DNA of 64,000 nucleotides from CAIMUS01 sp046347625 (GTDB taxonomy: Bacteria > Pseudomonadota > Gammaproteobacteria > Competibacterales > Competibacteraceae). A model generated the notes under the pieces. It was not told the DNA's origin and did not search any database. It was given only the letters and a program-made list of their open reading frames with translations. Of this stretch, positions 1 to 8,794 are shown in pieces (position 1 is the first letter of the stretch; every line of letters starts with the position of its first letter). The translations under genes and the position numbers were made by a program. The stretch spans positions 1,213,902 through 1,277,901 of the forward strand of contig JAXMFU010000003.1 in NCBI GenBank assembly GCA_046347625.1, in the 5' to 3' direction.

Positions 1-1
1 G

Positions 2-58
2 CGTCTGGATTTAATGCAGCATCTGCTGGAGAAGATGCTGGAAGAGGATCACGATTGA
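2..58 (+). CDS. C-terminal end of an unidentified protein (partial)
   Basis: An open frame enters from the left edge and ends at a TGA at 56-58, encoding 18 residues rich in Leu, Glu and Asp (ending LEEDHD). Charged amphipathic tails of this kind close many Uma2- or Rpn-type proteins in such genomes, but the fragment is too short for a family call. It could also be a chance frame. It converges on the TIR-STAND gene. Confidence 0.25.
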   Translation, partial: RLDLMQHLLEKMLEEDHD

Positions 59-128
59 AGCGCTGAGCAGCCGTTTCTGGCATGTCCAAGAATGCCGGAA
101 ACGCTCCGCAAGCTTCGCTTATTCCGGC

Positions 129-1469
129 CTACGGCTGATCACTCGGAGCAAAGGCACCTGTGAAGGCTTTACCACCGTATGTTTCCTCGTCAGCTTGATC
201 GAATTCCACCTTGTCGCTCTGGCGGATGTCTCCGGTATAGGCAGCGACGAGTAAGCCGCCGAGTAGGCGCAGTGTAAGGGCATGGCCGTGGACCTCACGG
301 CTGGCTTGCTTCAGTTCGGCATCATCGCGGCTGATGGCAGCGGCTCCGGCACGCCGGACGCCGAGTTTATGCAGCAGCCGGGCACCGTCGGCTTCGCTTA
401 AATTGCCCAGGTCGTGGCGGATAACCGCACCGGTGGAGTAATCGTCACAACGTTCGTATTCCGCCAGGTCCTGAATACGCTCGCGGGTGGTGAGGATACA
501 TAAACCCGGCTGGCCGCTACTCACCAGTTGCGTCAGCAACGCCTTCAGGCCGGGTGCACGTAACTGACCGGCCATCGGGCCAGGCGGATATTGCAGCGGT
601 TCCACGCCGTCCAGCACCAGCAGGGTGCGGCTGGCGCTCACCGCCTCGGCCAGCCGCTTGCCCTTATCCCAGGGCGACATGGCTGGGTCGTGTGCCACCG
701 CAAACCAACCGAGGGCGGCGCTCAAGAAGTTGTCATCAGAAGCCTGCCGGTCGTCACTCGTGCCCTGACTGAAGAAGCTCCAGCCATACACCCGCTGCGC
801 CCCGCGCCAGCTATCGGCTTTGAGGCAATCCAGCCAGCGCTTGACCAGCGCGGTCTTGCCGACACCGCCTGGCGCCACCAGTTCCACCACTTGCGTGTGC
901 CCGTTATCGGCCCAGGCATCATCCAGCAGCTTGAGTTCAACTTCCCGGCCGAGAAAGTCGGCGGCACCGGCGGGGAGTTTGGTGAGGTCGATTCTTGCAG
1001 ATTGGGTGAGAGGAGGTGTCTGTACCAGTAGATCGGCAATCTCTCCCGCCAAGGCAGCAAGGGCAGCGTCTGCCTCGTAATCGCTCATGCCGCTGAGAGG
1101 TTTGCCGTCCTTGGGGCGGGCCTGGATGGTTTTGAGCCAGCTCACCCGCGTCCAGGCACAGGATTCGAGAATCACCGGAATGACCCGCACGCCTGCCTGC
1201 TCGCGGCGTTGCAACAGGGCAGGCACTTCCCTGCCGAGGATAAACTTCGAGGTGAGAAACTTGGCGGAAATCAGCAGCAAGGCTACGTTGCAGGCGTCGA
1301 TTGCCGTCTCGATTTCCGGCAACCAGTTATCACCCGCATCGATCCGGCGGTCTTCCCAGACGCTGAGCAACCCTTCGTGTTCGAGCACGCCGAGTTGACT
1401 GACGAGGCGATCCTTCCACGTCTCGTTGTCGTGGCTGTAGCTGATGAAAATGCGTGGTGTAGCGCTCAT
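129..1469 (-). CDS. TIR domain-STAND NTPase protein, C-terminally truncated
   Basis: The 446-residue protein starts with a TIR domain (about residues 4-150, opening PRIFISYSHD; Glu81 in GREVPALL is the likely NADase glutamate). A STAND/NACHT-like NTPase follows, with P-loop APGGVGKTA near 198-206 and Walker B-like TLLVLDGVEP. Bacterial TIR-STAND proteins usually continue into TPR or other sensor repeats and act in abortive anti-phage defence by NAD+ depletion. Here the protein stops soon after the NTPase, at GKAFTGAFAPSDQP, where the DNA turns into a generic palindromic repeat around 70-150. The sensor part therefore appears lost. The 5' end is duplicated at 2571-2717. Domain calls are firm; activity is doubtful. 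Confidence 0.8.
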   Translation of the reverse strand: MSATPRIFISYSHDNETWKDRLVSQLGVLEHEGLLSVWEDRRIDAGDNWLPEIETAIDACNVALLLISAKFLTSKFILGREVPALLQRREQAGVRVIPVILESCAWTRVSWLKTIQARPKDGKPLSGMSDYEADAALAALAGEIADLLVQTPPLTQSARIDLTKLPAGAADFLGREVELKLLDDAWADNGHTQVVELVAPGGVGKTALVKRWLDCLKADSWRGAQRVYGWSFFSQGTSDDRQASDDNFLSAALGWFAVAHDPAMSPWDKGKRLAEAVSASRTLLVLDGVEPLQYPPGPMAGQLRAPGLKALLTQLVSSGQPGLCILTTRERIQDLAEYERCDDYSTGAVIRHDLGNLSEADGARLLHKLGVRRAGAAAISRDDAELKQASREVHGHALTLRLLGGLLVAAYTGDIRQSDKVEFDQADEETYGGKAFTGAFAPSDQP

Positions 1470-1513
1470 GACATCCCCTCTTGCTCCGCCCCTGTAAATC
1501 AGCCGCTTTCAAC
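1357..1513. repeat. Direct repeat covering the TIR gene 5' end (copy 1)
   Basis: About 150 bp covering the first ~35 codons of the TIR gene and its leader recur at 2571-2717 with scattered substitutions. Both copies run from CAGACGCTGAGCAACCC to AATCAGCCGCTTTCAAC. The pair brackets the DUF433/DUF5615 toxin-antitoxin locus, as expected from a duplicated TIR locus later broken by insertion or deletion. Confidence 0.8.
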
Positions 1514-1955
1514 CCGCCTGGGTGCAAGCAGATTCAGCATGTGCTGAGTATACATTATTACCGAGTCTCTACTTAGCAGTTACGCTACCCGGTTGTTCGC
1601 GGCGAGGGCGCCGCTCCCACAGCGCAAGGTTATCCCTATTGCAACCGTGAAACCAAGCCGGCACACAGCGCCGGGGTAGTTTCGGTTGACTTCCTCGTCC
1701 TCGAATTGTTCTAATCATTTCCAGATTCGACTTTTCTCCAAGCATTTGCGCGGTCACTTGCAATTCGAGGGCTTCAGCTTCAGGGTGAGCATTATGAATT
1801 ATTTTCGCTACATCGAATGCGATCCTCAGATCTGCGGTGGCGAGCCTGTCCAGATGCAGGCCGAAGGCCGCAATCCGGGAGCCAAGCGCGGAACCCGGAT
1901 TACGCTCCGCAAGTTCCGCTCTCTGCGTGGATTTCCACGGTAACATGTCAAGTGG
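1514..1955. other. Intergenic stretch with repeat-like debris
   Basis: No convincing gene is visible. The longest open frame here (minus strand, 1569-2024) has no recognisable domain and runs antisense into the DUF433 gene. The DNA around 1590-1620 and 1860-1935 contains 'GCCGCTCCCAC' and 'AACCCGGATTACGCTCCGC' type motifs, as in dispersed palindromic repeats elsewhere in the window. Confidence 0.4.
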
Positions 1956-2210
1956 ATGGATGATCAATCGATGATCGATGAAAATCTCCTGTCGCGCATA
2001 ACCGTCGACCCCGAAATTTGCCACGGGAAGCCTTGCCTACGCGGCCTGCGTTATCCGGTGGAAACCATTCTGGAATACCTTGCCGGCGGCGATTCGGTTG
2101 AGGCTTTACTTGCAGAGTTTCCTGATCTGGAGCGGGAGGATATTCTCGCCTGTCTGGAGTTTTCGCGGCGGATGTTGGCAACCAAGAGTGTGCATCTGAC
2201 ACTCGCATGA
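1956..2210 (+). CDS. DUF433 family antitoxin
   Basis: This 84-residue protein has the DUF433 core: ITVDPEICHGKPCLRGLRYPV followed by EYLAGGDSVEALLAEFPDL and an LTREDI-like helix (LEREDILACLEF). DUF433 proteins are winged-helix antitoxins usually paired with PIN-like DUF5615 toxins, and the stop codon overlaps the start of such a gene by four bases (ATGA), so the two are translationally coupled. The start may be the ATG at 1956 or the one at 1971. The pair sits between the TIR gene and a TIR fragment, so it probably arrived later than the TIR locus. Confidence 0.85.
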   Translation: MDDQSMIDENLLSRITVDPEICHGKPCLRGLRYPVETILEYLAGGDSVEALLAEFPDLEREDILACLEFSRRMLATKSVHLTLA

Positions 2211-2560
2211 GATTCCTGGTAGATGCTCACCTGCCACGCAGCCTGTGCGCGGTGCTGGCGCGGCAGGGGCACGATGCGATCCATACGCTCGATTTGCCTG
2301 CGGGTAACGCGACCAAAGATCGGATTATCAACCAGGTGTCTCTCGATGAGCAGCGAGTGGTCATCTCGAAGGACACCGATTTTTTCTATTCGCACGTACT
2401 TCAGGGCCGTCCGTGGAAGCTGGTATTGATTAAGACGGGCAATATCTCTACACACGATTTGCAGGTTCTGTTCGAACGCCACTTACCCGCCGTTGCCGCC
2501 GCGTTGCAAAACCACACGCTGGTGGAGATTGATCGATTGGCAGTGACGCCGATGGTATAG
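2207..2560 (+). CDS. DUF5615 PIN-like toxin
   Basis: This 117-residue protein opens with MRFLVDAHLPRSL, the first acidic strand of PIN-like nucleases, and has a second acidic motif VISKDTDFFYSH followed by the strand KLVLIKTGN. This is the DUF5615 (Mut7-C-like PIN) pattern. The family is the toxin of a type II toxin-antitoxin system and is predicted to cleave RNA. It overlaps the DUF433 antitoxin by four bases. Its downstream end abuts the TIR pseudogene remnant at 2573. Confidence 0.85.
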   Translation: MRFLVDAHLPRSLCAVLARQGHDAIHTLDLPAGNATKDRIINQVSLDEQRVVISKDTDFFYSHVLQGRPWKLVLIKTGNISTHDLQVLFERHLPAVAAALQNHTLVEIDRLAVTPMV

Positions 2561-2570
2561 CTGACGGGAG

Positions 2571-2717
2571 CAGACGCTGAGCAACCCTTCATGCTCGAGC
2601 ACGCCGAGTTGGCTGACGACACGATCCTTCCACGCCTCGTCGTCGTGGCTGTAGCTGATGAAAATGCGGGCCATGATTTCCCCCTTGCTTTGCCCCTGTA
2701 AATCAGCCGCTTTCAAC
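2571..2717. repeat. Direct repeat of the TIR gene 5' end (copy 2)
   Basis: Second copy of the repeat at 1357-1513. It carries a TIR start codon and about 34 TIR codons on the minus strand, and it reaches just into the 3' end of the adjacent SDR gene. Confidence 0.8.
2573..2674 (-). pseudogene. TIR domain gene remnant (first ~34 codons)
   Basis: Reading leftwards from the ATG at 2674, the frame encodes MARIFISYSHDDEAWKDR and continues to LLSV, nearly identical to the start of the TIR-STAND protein at 129-1469. Homology stops at about 2573, where the frame enters sequence antisense to the DUF5615 toxin. A plausible ribosome-binding site (AAGGGGGAAATC) still precedes it. This is the 5' stump of a second TIR gene whose body was lost. 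Confidence 0.75.
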
Positions 2718-3522
2718 TCACCCATTGCTTAAGCCAACCGCCGAGGGTACGGCCCAACCAGCGGGGCTGATGCTGCATCCAGAACGTGGAAAACTGATTG
2801 AGCAGTCCGCTGACCTGTACAGCCTCACCCTGCATACAGGCTTCATAACCGTCACGCGCAACCTGGGCCGCATCACCGACCACCAGGGAGGGCAAAGAGG
2901 CCGCATGGCCGGTGGTAACCGACTCGGTATGCAGCATCGGTGTCTCGGTGAAACCCGGACACAGGGCGGTAACTGTCACCCCTGTCCCCTCTAATTCGAC
3001 CGAGAGCGCTTCGCTCAGGGAGACGACGAAAGCCTTGGATGCGGCGTAAACCGCAATCGTGGGAAAGGACTGGAAGGCGCTAACCGATGCCACATTCAGA
3101 ATCCGGCCATGACCCCTTTCCACCATGGGTCGCAGGTACAGGTGAGTCAGTGCCGTCAGGGCGCCGATATTCAACTGGATCAAGGCCAGATGGTTTTCCA
3201 GCGAGATATCCTTAAAATCGCCATAAAAGTTGATTCCGGCGTTGTTGACCAGCACATCGACTTCGATTCCTTGCCGCTGCGTCGTCTCGAACAAAGTATG
3301 CGGCGCTGTGGGCGTGGTCAGATCGAGAGCGATCACTGTAACCTCGACCCCATGCCGGACCTTTAAAGACGCCGCCAGGGTTTCCAGCTCCTGCCGTCGG
3401 CGCGCCACCACCACCAGGTCGAAACCATGCTCGGCGAATACGGCGGCCAGTTCACGGCCGATACCGGCGGAGGCACCGGTAATCAGCGCGGTTTGCCGGC
3501 GTTGTTCAGGGTTTTCCGTCAT
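2713..3522 (-). CDS. SDR family NAD(P)-dependent oxidoreductase
   Basis: A 269-residue short-chain dehydrogenase of the classical type. The Rossmann glycine motif TGASAGIG lies near residue 16, NNAG near 92, and the catalytic Ser plus YAASK motif near 140-165. The substrate cannot be told from sequence; the closest general class is the DltE/YqjQ-like SDR with fatty or carbonyl substrates. It is on the same strand as the CHCC zinc-finger gene and ilvE, about 35 bp downstream, and could be read through from them. Its last codons overlap the TIR-locus repeat, so the duplication ended exactly at this gene. Confidence 0.85.
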   Translation of the reverse strand: MTENPEQRRQTALITGASAGIGRELAAVFAEHGFDLVVVARRRQELETLAASLKVRHGVEVTVIALDLTTPTAPHTLFETTQRQGIEVDVLVNNAGINFYGDFKDISLENHLALIQLNIGALTALTHLYLRPMVERGHGRILNVASVSAFQSFPTIAVYAASKAFVVSLSEALSVELEGTGVTVTALCPGFTETPMLHTESVTTGHAASLPSLVVGDAAQVARDGYEACMQGEAVQVSGLLNQFSTFWMQHQPRWLGRTLGGWLKQWVS

Positions 3523-3556
3523 GATGCCCCTTTCATTCGCCTTTAGCCTTTAGCCT

Positions 3557-3760
3557 TTAACCTTCTTTTAAAACATACTCGGCGCCGCAATAAGGGCATT
3601 TCGCCTGGCCGGTCGCTTCGATCGGCAAATAGACCTTGGGATGAGAACACCACAGGGCCATGCCCGGCATCGGGCAGGACAGGGGCAGATCCGCCCGGCT
3701 GACTTCATAACGGCTTTGGGTGTTAGGCATTGTTTCAGCGAGTTGTTGTACAGCAGCCAT
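3557..3760 (-). CDS. CHCC-type zinc-finger domain protein
   Basis: A small protein of 67 residues ending in the zinc-finger CHCC pattern: CSHPKVYLPI followed by AKCPYCGAEY, the domain also found in mitochondrial NDUFS6. Homologues in gammaproteobacteria commonly lie just after ilvE, as here. I chose the ATG at 3760 because AAGGAAG sits 6-7 bases upstream. The earlier ATG at 3790 would overlap ilvE by 19 bases. The role is unknown; zinc binding is inferred from the motif. Confidence 0.85.
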   Translation of the reverse strand: MAAVQQLAETMPNTQSRYEVSRADLPLSCPMPGMALWCSHPKVYLPIEATGQAKCPYCGAEYVLKEG

Positions 3761-3771
3761 GACAGCTTCCT

Positions 3772-4692
3772 TTAAACCAAGGTCAGCCACTCGGGGTACT
3801 GTTCCCGGCGGCCATGCACCTGATCGAAATACATCGTTTGCAGACGTTCGGTAATGGGACCCCGCCTGCCGTCACCGATGGTGCGGCCATCCACCTCGCG
3901 GATCGGGGTGACTTCGGCGGCGGTGCCGGTGAAAAACGCTTCGTCGGCGATATACACTTCGTCGCGGGTAATCCGCTTCTCCCGGATTTTCAGCCCCAGA
4001 TCGTCGATAAACTGCATGATCGTATCGCGGGTGATTCCCTCCAGCGCGGAGGTCAGATCGGGTGTGTAGATAATCCCGTCGCGAACGATAAAGATGTTCT
4101 CACCGCTGCCTTCCGAGACATAGCCTTCGTTATCCAGCAGCAGGGCTTCGTCGTAGCCGTCCCGCACCGCTTCCTGCAAAGCCAGGATGGAATTCATATA
4201 GTTACCGACGGCCTTGGCCTTGCACATGGTGATATTGACATGATGCCGGGTAAACGAGGAGGTCCGAATTCGAATGCCCCGCTCGATATTCTCGGCGCCC
4301 AGATAGGCACCCCATTCCCAGGCGGCCACGATGACATGGACCTTGAGATTGTCGGCCCGCAGGCCCATGCCTTCCGAGCCGAAGAAACACAGGGGTCGGA
4401 TATAGGCACTGGGCAGGCCGTTCTCTTTGACCGCCGCCCGGCAGGCGGCATCGATCGTCTCTTTGTCGAAGGGGAGACGCATACCCAGGATATGCGCCGA
4501 GCGGAACAAACGCTCGGTATGGGCCGGCAGGCGGAAAATCGCCGTGCCCCGGTCCGTCTTATAGGCGCGGATGCCCTCGAATACACCCATGCCATAGTGC
4601 AGGCTGTGGGTCAGCACATGCACCTTGGCCTGGCGCCACGGCACCATTTCCCCGTCGAACCAGATAAAACCGTCGCGGTCATCCATTGTCAT
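3772..4692 (-). CDS. ilvE: Branched-chain amino acid aminotransferase IlvE
   Basis: A 306-residue class IV PLP aminotransferase catalysing the final transamination to leucine, isoleucine and valine in the cytosol. Family features include DGEMVPWRQAKVHVLTHSLHYG near the start, the PLP lysine in CKAKAVGNY near 160, and the phosphate-binding YVSEGSGENIF near 190. Length equals the enterobacterial enzyme (about 309). A GAGGAG ribosome site precedes the ATG at 4692. glnE lies just upstream on the same strand, a common gammaproteobacterial order, and the CHCC gene follows within 12 bases. Confidence 0.95.
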   Translation of the reverse strand: MTMDDRDGFIWFDGEMVPWRQAKVHVLTHSLHYGMGVFEGIRAYKTDRGTAIFRLPAHTERLFRSAHILGMRLPFDKETIDAACRAAVKENGLPSAYIRPLCFFGSEGMGLRADNLKVHVIVAAWEWGAYLGAENIERGIRIRTSSFTRHHVNITMCKAKAVGNYMNSILALQEAVRDGYDEALLLDNEGYVSEGSGENIFIVRDGIIYTPDLTSALEGITRDTIMQFIDDLGLKIREKRITRDEVYIADEAFFTGTAAEVTPIREVDGRTIGDGRRGPITERLQTMYFDQVHGRREQYPEWLTLV

Positions 4693-4800
4693 CAGGATGT
4701 CTCCTCAGTCTTGGGCAAGTTAACGCGGGCATGACGCAGAGTCATGACGCTCGCAAAACCATGGTAAGTGTACGCCGGCTGGCGGCGGAATGTGTTTACT

Positions 4801-7701
4801 TTAATCGACTTCCATAAACTTGTGCCAGAGTGCGGTCACCGCACGACGATACTCCTCCACCTCTTCTATGGGCACCCGGCCGGGCTGCCCCTGCAAGGTC
4901 AGTCGATGCAGGATGCGGCGCAGGCCCCGATAGGCCGCGCGTAAGCCGCTGGCATCGGCGCTGCTCAACACCTCGTAGTGCTCCAGACCGGCCAGTTGTC
5001 GGATATTGTCGCTATGCCGCAGCAGGTCCGGGTAACGATGGGCGTTCGCCAAGACTTCATATTGCACCATAAATTCAATATCGGCGATACCACCCCGGTC
5101 TTGTTTCAGATCGAATTCGCCGGACCGGTTCGAGCCCAGTTCCCGGCGCATGCGTTCGCGCATGTCCCGCACTTCCTGACGCAACTTGACCGGATCCCGC
5201 TCGCGACTCAGGACTTCCCGCCGGATAGCTCCAAACTGTGCCGCCAGGTCCGTCGGACCGGCCACCACTCGCGCCCGCACCAGGGCTTGATGTTCCCAGG
5301 TCCAGGCCTGATGGCGCTGATAGTCGGCAAAGGCGGTGGTACTGCTCACCAGGAGACCGGCGCGGCCGCTGGGACGCAGGCGGGTATCGACTTCATACAA
5401 CTCACCGGCACCGGTGCGGGTGGTCAGCCAGTAGATAATTCGCTGCACCAGCCGGGCGAAGAAGGTGGGATTGTCCAACTCGTGCGGTCCCGTCGTGACC
5501 TGCCGCTCGCCGGCACTGTCGTGCAGAAACACCAGGTCCAGATCGGAGCCGTAATTCAATTCGATCCCGCCGAGCTTGCCATAGGCGACAATCGCGAAGC
5601 CGGCCTGTCGCTGCCGGCCATCCTCCACGCAAGTGGGTCGGCCATAGCGGGGTGTCAGATCCGCCCAGGCCAGTTCCAAGACCTTGCGCAATAAAACTTC
5701 GGCAATGGCGGTCAGGTGATCGCTGACGATCATCAGCGGCAGGGCGTCGCTGACATCCGCCGCCGCCACCCGCAGCACGTGGGTATGCTTGAAATGGCGC
5801 AGGGCGTCCAACAGTTGCTCGGTATCGTCGGCCCCGGCACGTTCGAGGTAGGCTTCCAACTCGCCGCCGAGTTTGGCGATTTCCGGCGGCCGGTAGAGCG
5901 TATTCGGGTCCAACAGTTCGTCCAGTAGCAGCGGATAACGGGCCAGGTGCTGGCCGATCCAGACGCTGGCGGAACAGAGCCTGACCAGTTGCGACAGGAC
6001 CCGCGGATTGTCTCCCAGCAGGGCCAGATAGACCGAGCGGCGGGCAATGGTCTCCAGCAGTTGCAACAGCCGTTCCAGTGCGACCGTCGGCGCGGCCATC
6101 GTACGGACCGTATCCAGCAAGCGGGGTAGCAGGCGATCCATTCGGTCACGACCACGCCGGCTGAGCGAACGGTAGCTTAGGCTTTGTTTTAAGTCCTGTA
6201 ATTTTTCCCAGGCGACGACGGGTTCCTCGAAACCCTGTTCCTGCAAAAAGCGAACCGCATCGTCCGTGCCGATATCGCCGCGCCAAAGCGCCGTGAAATC
6301 CAATTCGGTCGTGGCGGTCGGCTCCGGCGACTCCACCGGCGGGGTGGCAAAGATCAAGGCAAACTGGCTGGAAACTCGCTCCTGGTGCAACTGCAAAGCC
6401 TCGGCAAAGCCGATCCAGTCGACAAAACCCATCGCATAGGCCAACCGCAACCGCGCCGGTTCTCCTTCCGGCAACAGTTGGGTCTGCTGATCGGCCCAGG
6501 CTTGCAGCCGGTTCTCGGTGCGCCTGAGAAAAGCATAAGCTTGCTTCAGTTCGGCCACGATGCCGGTGGGCAGTCTGCCCATTGCGGCCAGCCGGTCCAG
6601 CACCTTGAGGATACTGCGCTCCCGCAGGGTCGGTTCGCGCCCGCCGTAGATCAATTGAAACACCTGGCCGATAAATTCGATCTCGCGAATGCCACCGGGT
6701 CCCAGTTTAATATTGTGCAGTAGGCCCTTGCGTTGCACTTCCTTGGCGATCATCGCCTTCATCGTGCGCAGTTCCTCGAAGGCACCGTAATCCAGATAGC
6801 GTCGGTAGACGAAGGGCCGCAATTGCTCGAGTAACTGTGCCCCGGCGGCATGGTCGCCGGCGATCACTCGGGCTTTGATCAGAGCGTAACGTTCCCATTC
6901 GCGGCCATGATTTTGATAGTAATCGACAAAACCGCCGGCGGGCATCACCAGCGGACCGGATTCGCCGAAGGGCCGCAACCGCATATCCACCCGGAATACG
7001 AAGCCCTCGGCGGTACGTTGCTGTAATTGTTTTATCAGGCTCTGACCCAGCCGGCGGAAGAACTCTTCATTGCCAACACTGCGGCGGCCGTCGGTTTCGC
7101 CCGGCTGAGGAAAGACGAAGATCAGATCGATATCGGAGGAATAATTCAGTTCCCGACCGCCCAGTTTACCCATGCCCAGCACGATCAGCCGTTGCGCCTC
7201 CCCCTGGGCATTGCGGGGCGTGCCGAAGCGCTCGCATTGCCAACCGTAGAGCTTTTCCAGAGCGCCGTCGGTAACGGCATCGGCCAGATCGGAGAGATCA
7301 CCGAGAGTTTCCTCCAGCGAGGCGGCTCCCACCAGATCCCGCCAGGCGATGCGTACCATCTCCCGGTTGCGGAAGCGTCGCAGCCGCGTACTCAACTGGT
7401 CCTCGTCGGCAGCGCTTTGCAGTAACTCCGCCAATCGGGTGGCATAGCGGCCGGACGGATAAGCGCCGGCCAGATCGCCGCTGTTCAACAATTCATGCAG
7501 CATGGCCGGGTCGCGGGCACAGGCGCGGGCGACAAAGTCGCTGCATGCCCAAACCCGAACAAGTTGGGTCAGGACGGCCGCATCCGCCGGTGGCGTCACC
7601 GAGGCATGGGTAGCGGCCGCCAGAAAATCCTGCCAGTGCGTGGCGGCGTTTTCTTGCAGGGCGGGTGGTAGTTGCGTCAGAACCGATTGAAATACGGACA
7701 T
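4801..7701 (-). CDS. glnE: Bifunctional glutamine synthetase adenylyltransferase/deadenylase
   Basis: GlnE adenylylates and de-adenylylates glutamine synthetase in response to PII. The protein has two nucleotidyltransferase modules, each with the Gx(11)DxD signature: GGRELNYSSDIDLIFVF in the N-terminal deadenylase half and GGIELNYGSDLDLVFLH in the C-terminal adenylyltransferase half, each followed by a GlnD-UR helical domain. I place the start at 7701 (MSVFQSVL, 966 residues), close to the usual ~950. An in-frame upstream start at 7752 adds 17 unconserved residues. It is divergent from the alpha/beta hydrolase gene and lies directly upstream of ilvE. Confidence 0.95.
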   Translation of the reverse strand: MSVFQSVLTQLPPALQENAATHWQDFLAAATHASVTPPADAAVLTQLVRVWACSDFVARACARDPAMLHELLNSGDLAGAYPSGRYATRLAELLQSAADEDQLSTRLRRFRNREMVRIAWRDLVGAASLEETLGDLSDLADAVTDGALEKLYGWQCERFGTPRNAQGEAQRLIVLGMGKLGGRELNYSSDIDLIFVFPQPGETDGRRSVGNEEFFRRLGQSLIKQLQQRTAEGFVFRVDMRLRPFGESGPLVMPAGGFVDYYQNHGREWERYALIKARVIAGDHAAGAQLLEQLRPFVYRRYLDYGAFEELRTMKAMIAKEVQRKGLLHNIKLGPGGIREIEFIGQVFQLIYGGREPTLRERSILKVLDRLAAMGRLPTGIVAELKQAYAFLRRTENRLQAWADQQTQLLPEGEPARLRLAYAMGFVDWIGFAEALQLHQERVSSQFALIFATPPVESPEPTATTELDFTALWRGDIGTDDAVRFLQEQGFEEPVVAWEKLQDLKQSLSYRSLSRRGRDRMDRLLPRLLDTVRTMAAPTVALERLLQLLETIARRSVYLALLGDNPRVLSQLVRLCSASVWIGQHLARYPLLLDELLDPNTLYRPPEIAKLGGELEAYLERAGADDTEQLLDALRHFKHTHVLRVAAADVSDALPLMIVSDHLTAIAEVLLRKVLELAWADLTPRYGRPTCVEDGRQRQAGFAIVAYGKLGGIELNYGSDLDLVFLHDSAGERQVTTGPHELDNPTFFARLVQRIIYWLTTRTGAGELYEVDTRLRPSGRAGLLVSSTTAFADYQRHQAWTWEHQALVRARVVAGPTDLAAQFGAIRREVLSRERDPVKLRQEVRDMRERMRRELGSNRSGEFDLKQDRGGIADIEFMVQYEVLANAHRYPDLLRHSDNIRQLAGLEHYEVLSSADASGLRAAYRGLRRILHRLTLQGQPGRVPIEEVEEYRRAVTALWHKFMEVD

Positions 7702-7830
7702 AGGGACAAACTCATATCCTTGATAAGCTATACGCAGTTTAGACGCTATCATACCCTTCCCGGCAAGGACACGCCGCAGGCACCGGCCAGCCGGTATCTC
7801 TCTACCTTAGTTTTCGATGGAGGCCACGCT

Positions 7831-8442
7831 ATGACCGAACACACAGTGCATTTTGCTGCCGGCTCTCTTCAACTCGAAGGATTGCTATCTCCGGCCTCCG
7901 GCGACAAGGGGGTCGTGATTGCCCATCCGCATCCGCTGTACGGCGGCGACCTGCATAACAATGTGGTGGAAACCCTGGCGCGGGTCTATCGACAGCATGG
8001 GTTTACCACCCTGCGGTTTAATTTTCGTGGCGTCGGGGGCAGTCAGGGGTCTTACGACGAGGGCGAAGGCGAACAGGAAGATATCAAGGCGGCGCTGGAT
8101 TATCTGCTCGGACAGGGTAAAACTCGGCTCGACCTAGCCGCTTATTCCTTCGGCGCCTGGGTCAGTGCACTGGCCCGGACGGCACAGGACAAAATGCAGC
8201 GGCTGATTCTGGTGGCGCCGCCGGTGGATTTCTGCGATTTTCATAATGTGCGTTCCCTGCCTAAATTAACTCTGGTCATTACCGGCGAGCGTGATGAATT
8301 CGCCCCGCCTACTGCGATCGCAAGCCTGCTCCCCGATTGGAATCCGGCAGCGCGACTGGAAATCATTCCCGGCGCCGATCACTTTTATGGGGCGCATACC
8401 CGTGCGTTGGCGGCGATTGTGGATGCTTATCTGGAGGGATAG
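7831..8442 (+). CDS. Alpha/beta hydrolase (COG2945 type)
   Basis: A 203-residue alpha/beta hydrolase. Visible features are the oxyanion-type motif HPHPLYGG, the nucleophile elbow AYSFGAW, the acid in GERDEF and the histidine in GADHFY. This matches the small COG2945 family of predicted esterases, whose substrate is not known. The ATG at 7831 has GGAGG nine bases upstream; the open frame extends 5' to 7672 but those codons are antisense to glnE and look unused. It is divergently transcribed from glnE with about 130 bp between starts. Confidence 0.85.
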   Translation: MTEHTVHFAAGSLQLEGLLSPASGDKGVVIAHPHPLYGGDLHNNVVETLARVYRQHGFTTLRFNFRGVGGSQGSYDEGEGEQEDIKAALDYLLGQGKTRLDLAAYSFGAWVSALARTAQDKMQRLILVAPPVDFCDFHNVRSLPKLTLVITGERDEFAPPTAIASLLPDWNPAARLEIIPGADHFYGAHTRALAAIVDAYLEG

Positions 8443-8484
8443 GCCATACCTTGCAAATTTGCAAGCAGTCATCTTGTACTGGTT

Positions 8485-8774
8485 CACCACCTATCAGTTC
8501 GTAGGGCGCGAGCGGCGCATACGGCGCCGTTATGCCGCTGCCCTGCATACGGCGCATTACGCTCTGCTCCGCTCCGCTAATGCGCCCTACGGTCTGTGAT
8601 TCCAAGGTTGCCGTAAAAATCCTCCCGTAGGTCGGGTTAGACGCGCCCACCACCCAGGTAGCCGCTCGCCGCGAGATACCGGGCGCGTCGTAACCCGACA
8701 GGGCGCCGAGTGTCATCGCCGGGGGTGCATTTTTCTAAAAAGCATGACTGTTGGCAGCAAACTGATAGGTGGTG
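8485..8774. mobile_element. MITE-like element with 15-bp terminal inverted repeats, interrupted by a second repeat
   Basis: The ends are perfect 15-bp inverted repeats, CACCACCTATCAGTT at 8485 and AACTGATAGGTGGTG ending at 8774. The first ~115 bp (to about 8603) match the repeat at 17112-17254. From 8605 to 8755 a different 151-bp repeat is embedded, which also occurs at 13071-13221. It has no coding capacity. Confidence 0.7.
8605..8755. repeat. 151-bp dispersed repeat, copy 1 (carries a detached Uma2 3' end)
   Basis: Nearly identical to 13071-13221, where the same sequence supplies the last codons and stop of the second Uma2 gene (VAVKILP then TAG). Here it has no gene attached. It contains an internal palindrome around GTCGGGTTAGACGCGCC and its complement. 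Confidence 0.8.
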
Positions 8775-8794
8775 AGCGATAGGTATTCCCGGCT

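Noticed and set aside
1569..2024. 151-codon minus-strand frame before the DUF433 gene.
   Set aside because: Composed of repeat debris and antisense to the start of the antitoxin gene; no domain.
3814..4734. 306-codon plus-strand frame.
   Set aside because: It mirrors ilvE exactly on the opposite strand.
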